From: Bradyrhizobium niftali
Lineage (GTDB): Bacteria > Pseudomonadota > Alphaproteobacteria > Rhizobiales > Xanthobacteraceae
Length of the DNA: 64,000 bases
Assembly (NCBI RefSeq): GCF_004571025.1
Contig: NZ_SPQT01000002.1
Coordinates: 310,001 to 374,000 of the forward strand
Direction: 5' to 3'
In this document: positions 10,028-18,634 of the stretch, in pieces
Layout: the number at the start of each line of letters is the position of its first letter
How positions within the stretch are numbered: position 1 is the first letter of the stretch
Made by a program: the position numbers and the translations under genes
Notes under the pieces: model-generated
What the model saw: only the letters and a program-made list of their open reading frames with translations
Databases searched by the model: none
What the model was told of the DNA's origin: nothing

Positions 10028-10680
10028 TGAAGCGCCGCGTCGCCATCCTGATCTCCGGCCGCGGCTCCAACATGTCGGCCCTGATCAGGGCTGCCGCCGC
10101 GCCGGATTTTCCGGCGGAGATTTCGCTCGTGATCTCGAACAAGGCCGACGCGCTCGGGCTCGAACGGGCCAGGGCGGGCGGCGTAAAGACCCTGGTGATC
10201 GAGAGCAAGCCGTTCGGCAAGGACCGCGCCGGCTTCGAGGCGGTGCTGCAGGCCGCGCTCGATCAGCACGACATCGAGCTGATCTGTCTCGGCGGCTTCA
10301 TGCGCCTGTTTACGGCCGAATTCACCAAGTCCTGGTACGGGCGGATGCTCAACATCCATCCCTCGCTGCTGCCGTCGTTTCCCGGCCTCGACCCGCACGG
10401 CCAGGCGCTGCGCGCCGGCGTAAAACTGTCTGGCGCGACGGTGCACTTCGTCATCCCCGAGACCGATGCCGGCCCGATCGTGATGCAGGGCGCGGTTCCC
10501 GTCAGCGACCACGATACGGCGGACACGCTGTCGGAGCGCATCCTCGAAGTCGAGCACCGCATCTATCCGGAAGCGCTACGGCTGCTGGCGACCGGCAAGG
10601 TCCTGATCGAGGGCGATGTCTGCAAGACGGCGGGAAGTGGGCCGTCGGAGAATTTCCTGATTGCGCCGGTGGTGCGCTGA
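10027..10680 (+). CDS. purN: Phosphoribosylglycinamide formyltransferase
   Basis: A 217-aa GART enzyme using 10-formyl-tetrahydrofolate. Visible are the phosphate-binding SGRGSNMSALI near residue 10, the catalytic LNIHPSLLPSFPGL (Asn and His) and the metal-free active-site Asp in VIPETDAGPIV. ATG 10027 overlaps the purM stop by one base; GTG 10024 would add one Met. Together with purM it covers two steps of the purine pathway. It converges on cspA. Confidence 0.97.
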   Translation: MKRRVAILISGRGSNMSALIRAAAAPDFPAEISLVISNKADALGLERARAGGVKTLVIESKPFGKDRAGFEAVLQAALDQHDIELICLGGFMRLFTAEFTKSWYGRMLNIHPSLLPSFPGLDPHGQALRAGVKLSGATVHFVIPETDAGPIVMQGAVPVSDHDTADTLSERILEVEHRIYPEALRLLATGKVLIEGDVCKTAGSGPSENFLIAPVVR

Positions 10681-10705
10681 GGCGCCGCGCGTTTCGTCGT
10701 CACAA

Positions 10706-10731
10706 ACAAAATCCCCCGGCAGAGCCGGGGG
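10706..10731 (-). terminator. Rho-independent terminator after cspA
   Basis: An 8-bp GC stem CCCCCGGC/GCCGGGGG with a 3-base loop (10713-10731) is followed on the minus strand by GATTTTGTTTG. It also lies downstream of purN and may act in both directions. Confidence 0.85.
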
Positions 10732-10765
10732 CAACGTCGTGATGTCTCGCGTGTGAGACGAGAGA

Positions 10766-10972
10766 TCAGGAGACCTTGAGGTTCTCCGCGGATGATTTTC
10801 CGCGGTTCTCCACGAGGTCGTATTCAACCACCTGGTTTTCGTTGAGGGTGGAGAGTCCGGCACGCTCGACGGCGGAGATGTGGACGAACACGTCCTTGTC
10901 GCTGCCGTTCGGCTTGATGAACCCATAGCCCTTGGTCGGGTTGAACCATTTGACGGTGCCCTTTTGCGGCAT
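10766..10972 (-). CDS. cspA: Cold-shock domain protein
   Basis: A 68-aa single cold-shock domain, a cytoplasmic RNA chaperone of CspA type. RNP1 (KGYGFIKP) and RNP2 (DVFVHISAV) are intact, preceded by the family start GTVKWFNPTKG. A GGAGGAG ribosome site precedes ATG 10972. The following GC hairpin marks it as a single-gene unit. Which CSP paralog it is cannot be told from sequence alone. Confidence 0.96.
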   Translation of the reverse strand: MPQKGTVKWFNPTKGYGFIKPNGSDKDVFVHISAVERAGLSTLNENQVVEYDLVENRGKSSAENLKVS

Positions 10973-11353
10973 CGCTAGTCTCCTCCGCTAGATAAAAAAA
11001 AGACGCGGCCGCTTTTCGCGTGCCACGCCACAAACGGGCTTCCGGAAGTCTGTTCGAGTCTTGAGTCTCAATGTCGCGAAACGCACAGTCGAGCGGCCAA
11101 TTCCGATTGTGTCCGATATTGCAACACGAAAATCGCGCATTAGCAAGCCGCGCGCGAATTTCAAGACCCCAACCGGAAGTGCCCGCCTGCAATTTCCGAC
11201 CTGTGGCCGCGGAACCACAATCGGGAGCAATCACCCTCGTCTGGAGGCCCCAGCCGGTTGACCCTCTGTAACAGTTCGGCGCAAATCGTGGCATGCGAGC
11301 GCCGCTCGTGTTGCATTTTTGCGCGCCGCCATTTTGCTTCGGGATTTGTGGTC
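10973..11353. other. Intergenic region, cspA leader and barrel-gene leader
   Basis: These 381 bp lie between divergent genes. A run of eight A near 10993 is next to the cspA leader. No RNA gene or convincing small ORF was seen; the open frames here have poor composition. A long 5' leader for the cold-shock gene is possible but not demonstrable by eye. Confidence 0.3.
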
Positions 11354-12478
11354 ATGAGCTGCCCATCGCAGCCCTCCGGGACACGGCAGACGACCGGGTT
11401 GGACCGCGTCCGCCGGGTTGCGATTGCGATGGCTGTTGCGTTCGTCGCGATGATGTCGGCGGCCACGCCAGGCTTTGCACAGAGCCCGACGCCGACGCCG
11501 ACACCCACGCCGATACCATCACCGACTCCCATTCCCGTACCGAGTGCGACCACGCTCGATCTCGGATCGAACTTCCTGGAGCGGCTCGGCAACCGGGCGT
11601 CGGGCGGCATCGACCGATCGCTGCGTACCAATCCCGGCGGTGGCGGCGCGTCCGAGAGCACGGAGGATCCGCGCTACCGCACCTGGTTCGAGGGTTATGG
11701 CATCTCGGTCCGGACCGATGCGCAGGGCGATTTCGTCGGCGACAAGCGCAAGACCGTTGGCAGCGTCGCCGGCTTCGGTGCGCGGCTTGCGCCGGGCGTC
11801 AACATCGGCTTCTCCGTCGACCAGAGCCACACCGATATCGACGTGCCGCTCGCGCTCCAGTCGGCAACGCTCGATTTGACCCAGGTCGGTTTCAACGGCT
11901 CCATCGACAAGGGTCCGTGGACCTGGGCTTTCGCGGTGGTGCACGGTTTCGGCAAGGTGCGTTCCAGCCGGGACACCGGCTTTGGCCTTGCCACAGCCGG
12001 CTATCATGCCGCGGTCGACGGCGCACTGACGGAGATCAGCTACTACTGGACCAAGGATCAGATGCGCGTCGTGCCCAAGGGCGCGCTCGAATATGTCCGC
12101 GCCACCAGTGCGGCGTACCAGGAGGCCGGTGGCCTCGATCCGCTCAACGTCGGCTCGACGGCGCTCTCGCGCGCGCGTGTCATGATCGGGGCCGAGGTCG
12201 GGCGCTACTTCATCTTCGGCCAGAAGATTCTGGATCTCTCGGCCTACGGCAAGTTCGTCGACAATTTCTACCAGAACCTTGGCTCGGTCCAGGTCAGCCT
12301 GGGGACCGCGAGCATCGTCGTGCCCGGCATCGGCGAGAGCCGCTACGGCATGGATGCCGGCGCCTCCGCCTCGCTCAGCCTGACCAACACCGCGCGGCTC
12401 TACATCAATTACGACGGCAAGTTCCGCAACGAGCTCACCTCGCACCAGGGCACGGTCGGCTTCGAATATCGGTGGTGA
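11354..12478 (+). CDS. Outer-membrane beta-barrel protein (autotransporter-domain-like)
   Basis: A 374-aa precursor from ATG 11354. A signal peptide (RRVAIAMAVAFVAMMSAATPGFAQ) ends near residue 44. It is followed by a Pro-Thr/Ile-Pro low-complexity spacer (about residues 46-63), a short linker, and then alternating amphipathic strands to the C-terminus. The last residues VGFEYRW end in an aromatic residue, as in BamA-assembled barrels. The strand pattern resembles the autotransporter beta-domain, but no passenger domain is present. An upstream GTG/ATG frame opens at 11258, but its Cys-rich extension looks untranslated. The function is unknown. Confidence 0.78.
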   Translation: MSCPSQPSGTRQTTGLDRVRRVAIAMAVAFVAMMSAATPGFAQSPTPTPTPTPIPSPTPIPVPSATTLDLGSNFLERLGNRASGGIDRSLRTNPGGGGASESTEDPRYRTWFEGYGISVRTDAQGDFVGDKRKTVGSVAGFGARLAPGVNIGFSVDQSHTDIDVPLALQSATLDLTQVGFNGSIDKGPWTWAFAVVHGFGKVRSSRDTGFGLATAGYHAAVDGALTEISYYWTKDQMRVVPKGALEYVRATSAAYQEAGGLDPLNVGSTALSRARVMIGAEVGRYFIFGQKILDLSAYGKFVDNFYQNLGSVQVSLGTASIVVPGIGESRYGMDAGASASLSLTNTARLYINYDGKFRNELTSHQGTVGFEYRW

Positions 12479-12496
12479 GGCGCAGCTCGCCGGCGC

Positions 12497-13507
12497 CTAT
12501 GTCGGCGTCGCTGCGATGTAACCGGTGAGCCCAAAGCCTTCGCGCGCGGCCGTCATCATCGGCACCAGCGCGTTCGGATGGATGAACTCATCGCGGAAGC
12601 AGGGATAAGTCCTGGGATCGAAGATCTTCTTCAGCCAGTCGATCACGATCTTGTGGCGCTCGGAGTCGCGAAACTCCTTGTGATAGGTGAGCCAGAGGTC
12701 GGCGTGGTGGCTCACGCCGAGATCGACGGCAATGAACGGTGCGCCGAGCGCGATCGACACCGTCGGCAGGAAGCCGATGCCGGCGCCGCGCTCGACCGCG
12801 TAGAGTACGCCGACCGAGGAGTTGGTCTTGATGCCGACGATGCCCTCGAGCGATTTGAGCCCGAGCACGCGGGCGTAGGCCCCGTCGTCGACCTGCGGAG
12901 CACTCTGCTTGATGATGCGGTGGTTCTTCAATTCGGCGAGCGTCGTCGGCAGGCCGTAGAGGCTTTCGTACTCCTTGGAGACGAAGGGGTAGATGTGCAG
13001 ACGGCCGAGCTTTGCGACGATCAGATCGGGGTTGGTCGGCGGCTCGAGCTGGATCGCGATATCGGACTCGAGCCGCGCGACGTCGGCCTGCTCCATCGCG
13101 CAGCGCAGATCGACGGTGATCTTGCGATAGGTTTTCTGAAAATCGATCAGCCGCGGCAGGATCCAGAAATTACCGGGGCCCTCCGTCACTGCGACGCGCA
13201 CGGTGCCCGACGTATCGTTCGACGAGCGCGATGCGCGCCGGAAGACGTTGAAGGCGTGACGCTCCATATGCGCGACGTCGGCAATCATCGCGGTGCCTTC
13301 GTCGCTGAGCGTGAGCCCGCTCTGGTCGCGCAGGAACAGCTTGCAGCCGATGCTCTCTTCGAGCCGGTCGATCCGGCGCATCAGCGTCGTTGAGGTGAGG
13401 CCGAGTTCTTCGGCGGCGTTGCGAAAACTTTTATATTTTGCGCACGCTAGAAATAGTTTCAAATCGTCCCAGGATGCGTCCAGGGCTTCTTCACGGTGCT
13501 GCATCAT
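12497..13507 (-). CDS. LysR family transcriptional regulator
   Basis: A 336-aa regulator from ATG 13507. The N-terminal winged helix (WDDLKLFLACAKYKSFRNAAEELGLTSTTLMRRIDRLEESIGCKLF) lies at about residues 12-58, followed by a type-2 periplasmic-binding effector domain. An in-frame ATG at 13537 adds ten residues, but its Shine-Dalgarno sequence would touch the start codon, so 13507 was preferred. It is divergent from the GNAT/GNAT/isochorismatase-like operon, 104 bp away, and so is the likely regulator of it. The effector is unknown. Confidence 0.9.
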   Translation of the reverse strand: MMQHREEALDASWDDLKLFLACAKYKSFRNAAEELGLTSTTLMRRIDRLEESIGCKLFLRDQSGLTLSDEGTAMIADVAHMERHAFNVFRRASRSSNDTSGTVRVAVTEGPGNFWILPRLIDFQKTYRKITVDLRCAMEQADVARLESDIAIQLEPPTNPDLIVAKLGRLHIYPFVSKEYESLYGLPTTLAELKNHRIIKQSAPQVDDGAYARVLGLKSLEGIVGIKTNSSVGVLYAVERGAGIGFLPTVSIALGAPFIAVDLGVSHHADLWLTYHKEFRDSERHKIVIDWLKKIFDPRTYPCFRDEFIHPNALVPMMTAAREGFGLTGYIAATPT

Positions 13508-13611
13508 CGCAGCACCCCGGTGCAATAACTGCTGCATACTCCTGATCCCCTACCGCTAAGCTCGACATAGCGGGGCACGAAAGCCGCGAACGATAGAAGG
13601 GCGATCAGGGT

Positions 13612-14223
13612 ATGGAAAGGGGCTCCTTTGCCGCAAGGCATGATTTCGACGCGCTGCCGCTCAGTTCGGACGTCGATGTCCGTTGTGCGCAATTTTCTGA
13701 AATTGCCGCGCTTTCCGAGATGGCGCGACGGCTGGTGCCCGGCGTGCAGATCGGGACGGCAGAGCTTGCAAAATACTTCACTTTCGATCCTCAAAGCATC
13801 CTGACTTTCAGCCGGAACGGCAAGCTGGTCGGTGGCATGGCCTTCCTGTTTCTGAGCGACCGCGGGCACGATGCGTTGTTGCTCGACGAGATATGTCTCA
13901 CCGCGCCGGAGACGCACTATCTCGCCTCCGCGGAGGAGGAGGTTGCTGCCATCTACATCTGGGCGATTGCGGCGACGGGCCGCGGCATCGCTGGTCTCGG
14001 CAAGGCCGCGGCCCACCTGCGACAGCTAAGATTTCGCGGCGCGGATTGCTATGCGCAGCCGTCAACCGTGGCCGGACGCGATATCATGAGGGCGACCGGC
14101 TTCGAGCCGGTCCCGAGCTTCCAACCCGACCTGTGGTGCTACGAGCGTCCATGGCACCGGCACCCGATGCGCATGCCGGGCGCGATCATCCAAGCAAGGA
14201 GTGTTTCAGATGCACGGTACTAG
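13612..14223 (+). CDS. Putative GNAT-fold protein
   Basis: A 203-residue soluble protein not matched to a named family. The middle has the look of a GNAT fold: a strand with RNGKLVGGMAFLFL, then a conserved-type segment ALLLDEICLTAPETHYLASAEEEVAAIYIWAIAATGRGIAGLGKAA in place of the usual acetyl-CoA loop, and MRATGFEPV near the end, typical of the last GNAT helix. It is first gene of a three-gene unit; its end overlaps the next gene by 14 bases, implying coupled translation. Confidence 0.65.
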   Translation: MERGSFAARHDFDALPLSSDVDVRCAQFSEIAALSEMARRLVPGVQIGTAELAKYFTFDPQSILTFSRNGKLVGGMAFLFLSDRGHDALLLDEICLTAPETHYLASAEEEVAAIYIWAIAATGRGIAGLGKAAAHLRQLRFRGADCYAQPSTVAGRDIMRATGFEPVPSFQPDLWCYERPWHRHPMRMPGAIIQARSVSDARY

Positions 14224-14830
14224 GATTCCTCTCGCGAAGCCCGACTCCCGCGCCGTCACCATCCGCCTTGCGCGCGATCCCAACGATCTCATGCTTGTCA
14301 CCGCGATCCGCTCGGCGGTCTACCTCGCCGAGCAGGATTGTCCGTTCGAAGAGGAGTTCGACGGCAACGACATGGTGGCCGCGCATTTCATCGGCTTTGT
14401 CGGCAACGAGCCCGCCGGCTGTCTGCGGGTGCGTTTCTTCGGCGATTTCGCCAAGGTGGAGCGGCTCGCTGTGCGGCACCAATATCGGCGCTCGCGCGTC
14501 TCGTTCAAGCTGGTGCAGGCGAGCGTCGACTATGTGAAGCGCAAGGGGTTTCGCAAGATCTACGGCCAGGCGCAGGACCGGCTGGTCGATTTCTGGGCCC
14601 ATTTCGGCGCCAAGCCGCTCGGCCACAATCGCAAGATCACCTTCTCGGATTTTTCCTACACGGAAATGCTGCTGGAGATCGAGCCGGGGCCGGACGCCAT
14701 CACGCTGGACAGCGATCCTTACGTGATCATCCGTCCCGAGGGCGATTGGGACCGGCCGGGCGTGCTCGATGCCTCCGCCGGGCGGGCGGTGACCTCGCCG
14801 CTGCGGGACCTCGCGCTCGCCGATCGCTGA
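14210..14830 (+). CDS. GNAT family N-acyltransferase
   Basis: A 206-aa GNAT protein. It shows FIGFVGNEPAGCLRVRFFGDFAKVERLAVRHQYR, a typical beta4/beta5 region leading to the acyl-CoA site, although the following RRSRVSFKLV departs from the canonical Q/RxxGxG/A loop. The later part DYVKRKGFRKIYGQAQDRLVDFWAHFGAKPLG is the standard C-terminal half. ATG 14210 was chosen because AAGGAG lies 8 bases upstream; GTG 14201 is the longer alternative. The substrate is unknown; the preceding GNAT-like gene and the following isochorismatase-fold gene suggest a common small-molecule modification. Confidence 0.85.
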   Translation: MHGTRIPLAKPDSRAVTIRLARDPNDLMLVTAIRSAVYLAEQDCPFEEEFDGNDMVAAHFIGFVGNEPAGCLRVRFFGDFAKVERLAVRHQYRRSRVSFKLVQASVDYVKRKGFRKIYGQAQDRLVDFWAHFGAKPLGHNRKITFSDFSYTEMLLEIEPGPDAITLDSDPYVIIRPEGDWDRPGVLDASAGRAVTSPLRDLALADR

Positions 14831-14855
14831 AACTGGTGCAGCTTTGCGCAAGACA

Positions 14856-15419
14856 ATGCTGGCTTCCATCAACGATAATCCGCCCATCCTGGTCTGCGCG
14901 GATCTCCAGGTCGAATATCTGACCCCCGGGCGTCGCCACGTCATCCTCGACGGCGAGGCCGCCACTGCGCGCTGCCTGGAACTCCTGACGCTGTGGCGCG
15001 ACAATCTCTGGCCGGTGATGCATCTGAAGCGCATCGCCCAGGCGGCCTGGTTCAATCCGGCATCCAGGCTGACGGATTGGATCGCCGAGACCAAGCCGCG
15101 GCCCGGCGAGTTGACGTTCGAGCACCCGCTGCCCTCGGCCTACAGCTCGGCGCGGTTTGTGGATTACATGTCCAATATCCGCAATGTGCGCTGCGTCCTG
15201 ATTGGCTTCTCCCTGGACGAGACCATCCTCGCCACCGCCGTCGACGGGTTTCACCGCAGCCATCATTATCAGGTGGTGGCGGACGCCGTGGCCTGCCGCC
15301 AGCCGGGCGCGGGCGATGCCGCCGCCTACAAGCATGCGGTAGTGAATGTCGTCGCCAACTTTGCTACAATCCAACCCAGCGCCGAACTGATCAGAAGCAG
15401 CGGCGCCGTCGCGGTGTAG
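14856..15419 (+). CDS. Isochorismatase-fold protein lacking the catalytic Cys
   Basis: A 187-residue Rossmann-like protein of the cysteine hydrolase/isochorismatase superfamily. The strand-1 Asp (VCADLQVEYL) and the mid-domain Lys (MHLKRIA) are present. At the nucleophile position, where active members have a DxC motif before the ATA helix, this protein reads GFSLDETILATA, so Thr replaces Cys. It may therefore be a non-hydrolytic member or use another mechanism. It is third in the operon after the two GNAT genes, with 25 bases between. TTG 14844 is an alternative start. Confidence 0.75.
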   Translation: MLASINDNPPILVCADLQVEYLTPGRRHVILDGEAATARCLELLTLWRDNLWPVMHLKRIAQAAWFNPASRLTDWIAETKPRPGELTFEHPLPSAYSSARFVDYMSNIRNVRCVLIGFSLDETILATAVDGFHRSHHYQVVADAVACRQPGAGDAAAYKHAVVNVVANFATIQPSAELIRSSGAVAV

Positions 15420-15453
15420 GTGGCCGCGATCGGCGGATGGATGGGGTGGGACA

Positions 15454-15624
15454 TTGTCACGGGGAGACGAGCTCAAGGAGCTGGCAAGCGACCTGTCGCG
15501 GGCTGTCGAGACGGCGCGCCGCGTCGGCTTGCCCACGACGGTCTATCTGCTGTCGATGGCGCTGGTGGAGGTGCGGGAAGCCGCTGCTGCCGCCGACGAG
15601 GGTGATGACGACAGCGCGGCCTGA
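15454..15624 (+). CDS. Small hypothetical protein (56 aa, TTG start)
   Basis: An open frame with high GC3 begins at TTG 15454 (SRGDELKELASDLSRAVETARRVGLP) and ends at TGA 15624. The protein is mostly amphipathic helix, followed by a second helix YLLSMALVEVREAAAAADE and an acidic tail. No ATG or GTG exists in frame between the upstream stop at 15418 and 15454. A purine-rich GGGGTGGG precedes it. The heptad-like pattern and charged composition look like a real protein-interaction module; nothing more specific can be said. Confidence 0.6.
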   Translation: MSRGDELKELASDLSRAVETARRVGLPTTVYLLSMALVEVREAAAAADEGDDDSAA

Positions 15625-15767
15625 GAGCTGTTCCGTGTGCGGCTTTGTGCAACGCTGCTGAGCGCTTTCTGCCGACGAATTGGCGTTGCAAGTTCTGCAT
15701 TCTCGCAATAGCCAAGTGATGACGCTGGCCGCGCCGGCGATGTGGCGACCTTGAGGATCTTTCGCAA

Positions 15768-17150
15768 ATGTCCATGCTGCCGAATTCGCAAGAGGCCCGG
15801 GATGTGGCCTACCAGCTCCATCCCTACACCAACGCGCGCACCCATCAGCAGGCCGGTCCCCTGGTGATCGAGCGTGGCGAGGGCCCTTACGTCTTTGACG
15901 CATCGGGCAAACGCTATTTCGAGGCGATGGCGGGCCTGTGGAGCGTCGGGCTCGGCTTCAACGAGAAGCGCCTGGTCGAAGCTGCGCACAAGCAGATGCA
16001 GGCGCTGCCGTTCTACCATACGTTCTCCGCCAAATCGCACGGGCCCTCGATCGACCTAGCCGAGAAGCTGGTGGCGCTCGCGCCGGTGCCGATGAGCAAG
16101 GTGTTCTTCACCAATTCCGGTTCGGAGGCGAACGACACCGTCCTGAAGCTGATCGCCTATCGCTCCAATGCGCTCGGCCAGCCGCAGCGCAAGAAGGTGA
16201 TCAGCCGCCTGCGCGCCTATCACGGCGTCACCATCGCGTCGGCCAGCCTCACGGGCCTGCCGAACAATCATCGCTCGTTCGACCTGCCGCTGCCGAACAT
16301 CCTGCACACGGGCTCGCCGCACTTCTACAAGGACGGCGCCCCCGGCGAGAGCGAGGAGGCGTTCGCCACGCGCCGGGCCGAGGAGCTCGACGCGCTGATC
16401 CAGAAGGAGGGGCCGGATACGATCGCAGCCTTCTTCGGCGAGCCGGTGATGGGGGCGGGCGGCGTCATCGTGCCGCCGGCGACCTATTGGGACAAGATCC
16501 AGGCGGTCTTGAAGAAGTACGACATCCTGCTGGTCGCCGACGAGGTGATCTGCGGCTTCGGCCGCACCGGCAAGATGTTCGGCTGCGAGACCTATGGCAT
16601 CAAGCCGGACGCGATCGTTGTCTCCAAGCAGATCACGTCGAGCTATTTCCCGCTGTCGGCGATCATCCTGAACGACCGCATGTTCGAGCCGATCGCGGAC
16701 GAGAGCAACAAGATCGGCGTGCTCGGCCACGGTTTCACCGCGGGCGGTCACCCCGTCGGCTCGGCCATTGCGCTGGAAAACCTTAAGATCATCGAGGAGC
16801 GCGGCCTGGTTGCGCATGCCGCCGAACTCGGCGCCTACATGCAGGGCAAGCTGCGTGAGCTTGCCAGCCACCCGCTGGTCGGCGAGGTCCGCGGCGTCGG
16901 CATGATCGCAGCGCTCGAGCTCGTGATCGACAAGCAGCGCAAGACGGCAGCAGCGACACCCGGCGCCGTCGGCGGCATTGCCAGCCGCATGCTCCAGGAG
17001 CGCGGTGTGATCTCCCGCAACATGCTCGATGCCATCGCCATCTGCCCGCCGCTGATCGTCACGAAGAGCCAGATCGACGAGCTGGTGGCAGCGATATCGG
17101 GCGTGCTGAACGACATGAAGGCGGAAGTGGCGAAGCTGACGCCGGCGTAG
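15768..17150 (+). CDS. Class III (omega) aminotransferase, PLP-dependent
   Basis: A 460-aa fold-type I aminotransferase of the class III group. Substrate-entry motif YVFDASGKRYFEAMAGLWSVGLG is near residue 45, the PLP phosphate motif FFTNSGSEAND near residue 115, YHGVTIASASLTG follows, the cofactor Asp is in LLVADEVICGFGRTG (about 260), and the Schiff-base Lys is in IVVSKQITSSYFPLSA (about 285). Members use beta-alanine, GABA, putrescine or other amines with pyruvate; the substrate is not determinable here. ATG 15768 starts MSMLPN; a second ATG six bases on is also possible. It is transcribed alone. Confidence 0.92.
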   Translation: MSMLPNSQEARDVAYQLHPYTNARTHQQAGPLVIERGEGPYVFDASGKRYFEAMAGLWSVGLGFNEKRLVEAAHKQMQALPFYHTFSAKSHGPSIDLAEKLVALAPVPMSKVFFTNSGSEANDTVLKLIAYRSNALGQPQRKKVISRLRAYHGVTIASASLTGLPNNHRSFDLPLPNILHTGSPHFYKDGAPGESEEAFATRRAEELDALIQKEGPDTIAAFFGEPVMGAGGVIVPPATYWDKIQAVLKKYDILLVADEVICGFGRTGKMFGCETYGIKPDAIVVSKQITSSYFPLSAIILNDRMFEPIADESNKIGVLGHGFTAGGHPVGSAIALENLKIIEERGLVAHAAELGAYMQGKLRELASHPLVGEVRGVGMIAALELVIDKQRKTAAATPGAVGGIASRMLQERGVISRNMLDAIAICPPLIVTKSQIDELVAAISGVLNDMKAEVAKLTPA

Positions 17151-17197
17151 GATCGTGCGTGTCGGTGTGGCCGGAGGAGCCGACCACATCCACCGGT

Positions 17198-17349
17198 GTC
17201 GTCCTGGCGTAAGCCAGGACACATACCGCGTGATTCATCGATGGGGATGGTAGGAGTACCGGGCGGCGAGTCTTCGCCAAACGCCTCCCTGGGGTATCGC
17301 GACGAGCGCTGGGCGCTCGCGCGGGGGTCCTGGCTTTCGCCAGGACGAC
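17198..17349. repeat. Dispersed inverted-repeat element (CCTGGC-type), about 150 bp
   Basis: The element begins GTCGTCCTGGCGTAAGCCAG and ends with the near-complement CTGGCTTTCGCCAGGACGAC. Each end is itself a small hairpin (CCTGGC...GCCAGG). The interior is non-coding. This type of end-palindromic intergenic element is frequent in Bradyrhizobium and related genomes. Here it separates the convergent aminotransferase and rnd genes. Confidence 0.7.
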
Positions 17350-17369
17350 CGCGGGGAGGGACCACGCGC

Positions 17370-18518
17370 CTAAGCCCGCTGGACCCCGATCACGCGGCCT
17401 TTCTCGATCGCCAGCGCCAGCTCGCCGCGCTTGAGCTTCAGTGCGGCATCGCCGAACAGCTCGCGGCGCCAGCCGCGTAGCGCCGGCACGTCGGCCTCGT
17501 CACTGGCTGCGATCTCCTCGAGATCGTCGACGGTCGCGATCACCTTGCTTGCGACCGCATGGCGCTCCGCGGTCATCCGCAGCAGGACCTTCAAGAGCTC
17601 GACGATGGCTGCACCGTTCGAATTGTTGCGGGGCTTCTCCAGCTTCGGCAGCGTGGAGTGATCCCGCGCCAGGCCGCGCTCGACCGCGGCGACGATGTCC
17701 GCGCCCCATTTGGATTTCTCAAAACCCTTCGGCACGGAGCGCAGATGGGCGAGCTTCTCAAGCGTGTTCGGCGCATGCGTTGCGATATCGCTGATGGCTT
17801 CATCGCGCAGCACGCGGCCGCGCGGCACGTCGCGGCTCTGCGCCTCCTGCTCGCGCCAGGCCGCGACCTCCATCAGCACCGCGAGATCCTTCGGCTTGCG
17901 CACCCGCGTCTTCAGCCGCTCCCAGGCGCGCTCGGGGTGGAAGTCGTAGGTGCGGGGCGAGGTCAGAACCTCCATCTCGATCGAGACCCATTCGCTGCGG
18001 CGGCGCTTCTTCAGGTCGGCATCGAGGGCCGCGAAGACGTCGCGCAGATGCGTGACGTCGGACACCGCGTAATGCATCTGCTCCTTGGTCAGCGGCCGGC
18101 GCGACCAGTCGGTGAAGCGGTGGGTCTTGTCCGGCCGGTGGCCGGTGACCTTCTCGACCAGCGCGTCATAGGCGATGCTGTCGCCATAGCCGAGCACCAT
18201 GGCCGCGACCTGGGTGTCGAACACCGGGTGCGGAATGATATTGGCCTGGTGCCAGATGATCTCGATGTCCTGCCGGGCGGCATGGAATACCTTCAGCACG
18301 CCCTCGTTGCCCATCAGCTCGAAGAACGGCTTGAGGTCGATGCCCTCGGCGAGGGTGTCGATGACGATCGCTTCCTCGGGGCTGGCCATCTGCACCACGC
18401 ACAACAGCGGGTAATAGGTGGTTTCGCGCAGGAACTCGGTATCGACTGTAATGACGGGGTGCTTGGCCAACCGGCTGCAGGCAGCCGCGAGGTCAGCGGT
18501 GGTGGTAATCAAATCCAT
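17370..18518 (-). CDS. rnd: Ribonuclease D
   Basis: A 382-aa 3'-5' exoribonuclease of the DEDD-Y family, trimming tRNA 3' ends. Exo I is VDTEFLRE (Asp and Glu, about residues 26-28), Exo II lies around FHAARQDIEIIWH, and Exo III around HYAVSDVTHLRDVF with the Tyr and Asp. An HRDC domain follows (AVLMEVAAWREQEAQSRDVPRGRVLRDEAI). It is of full family length. The start ATG 18518 lies just before the exonuclease fold. Confidence 0.96.
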   Translation of the reverse strand: MDLITTTADLAAACSRLAKHPVITVDTEFLRETTYYPLLCVVQMASPEEAIVIDTLAEGIDLKPFFELMGNEGVLKVFHAARQDIEIIWHQANIIPHPVFDTQVAAMVLGYGDSIAYDALVEKVTGHRPDKTHRFTDWSRRPLTKEQMHYAVSDVTHLRDVFAALDADLKKRRRSEWVSIEMEVLTSPRTYDFHPERAWERLKTRVRKPKDLAVLMEVAAWREQEAQSRDVPRGRVLRDEAISDIATHAPNTLEKLAHLRSVPKGFEKSKWGADIVAAVERGLARDHSTLPKLEKPRNNSNGAAIVELLKVLLRMTAERHAVASKVIATVDDLEEIAASDEADVPALRGWRRELFGDAALKLKRGELALAIEKGRVIGVQRA

Positions 18519-18634
18519 GAACGGCCCATGACACTTGATATCAGCCGTTCTGCCGAAAGCGCTGTGATGTCAAGGGGCTCTAAGCGAATTCGAGCCTTGC
18601 ATCGGGCCGGAATCGCCTGTTTCCGACGAAATTC

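Noticed and set aside
10988..11230. An 80-residue minus-strand frame upstream of cspA
   Set aside because: Poor codon bias and position in the leader of cspA; no supporting motif.
11486..11549. Short tandem ACGCCG/ACC-like repeats
   Set aside because: They encode the Pro-Thr spacer of the barrel protein and are coding low complexity, not an independent repeat element.
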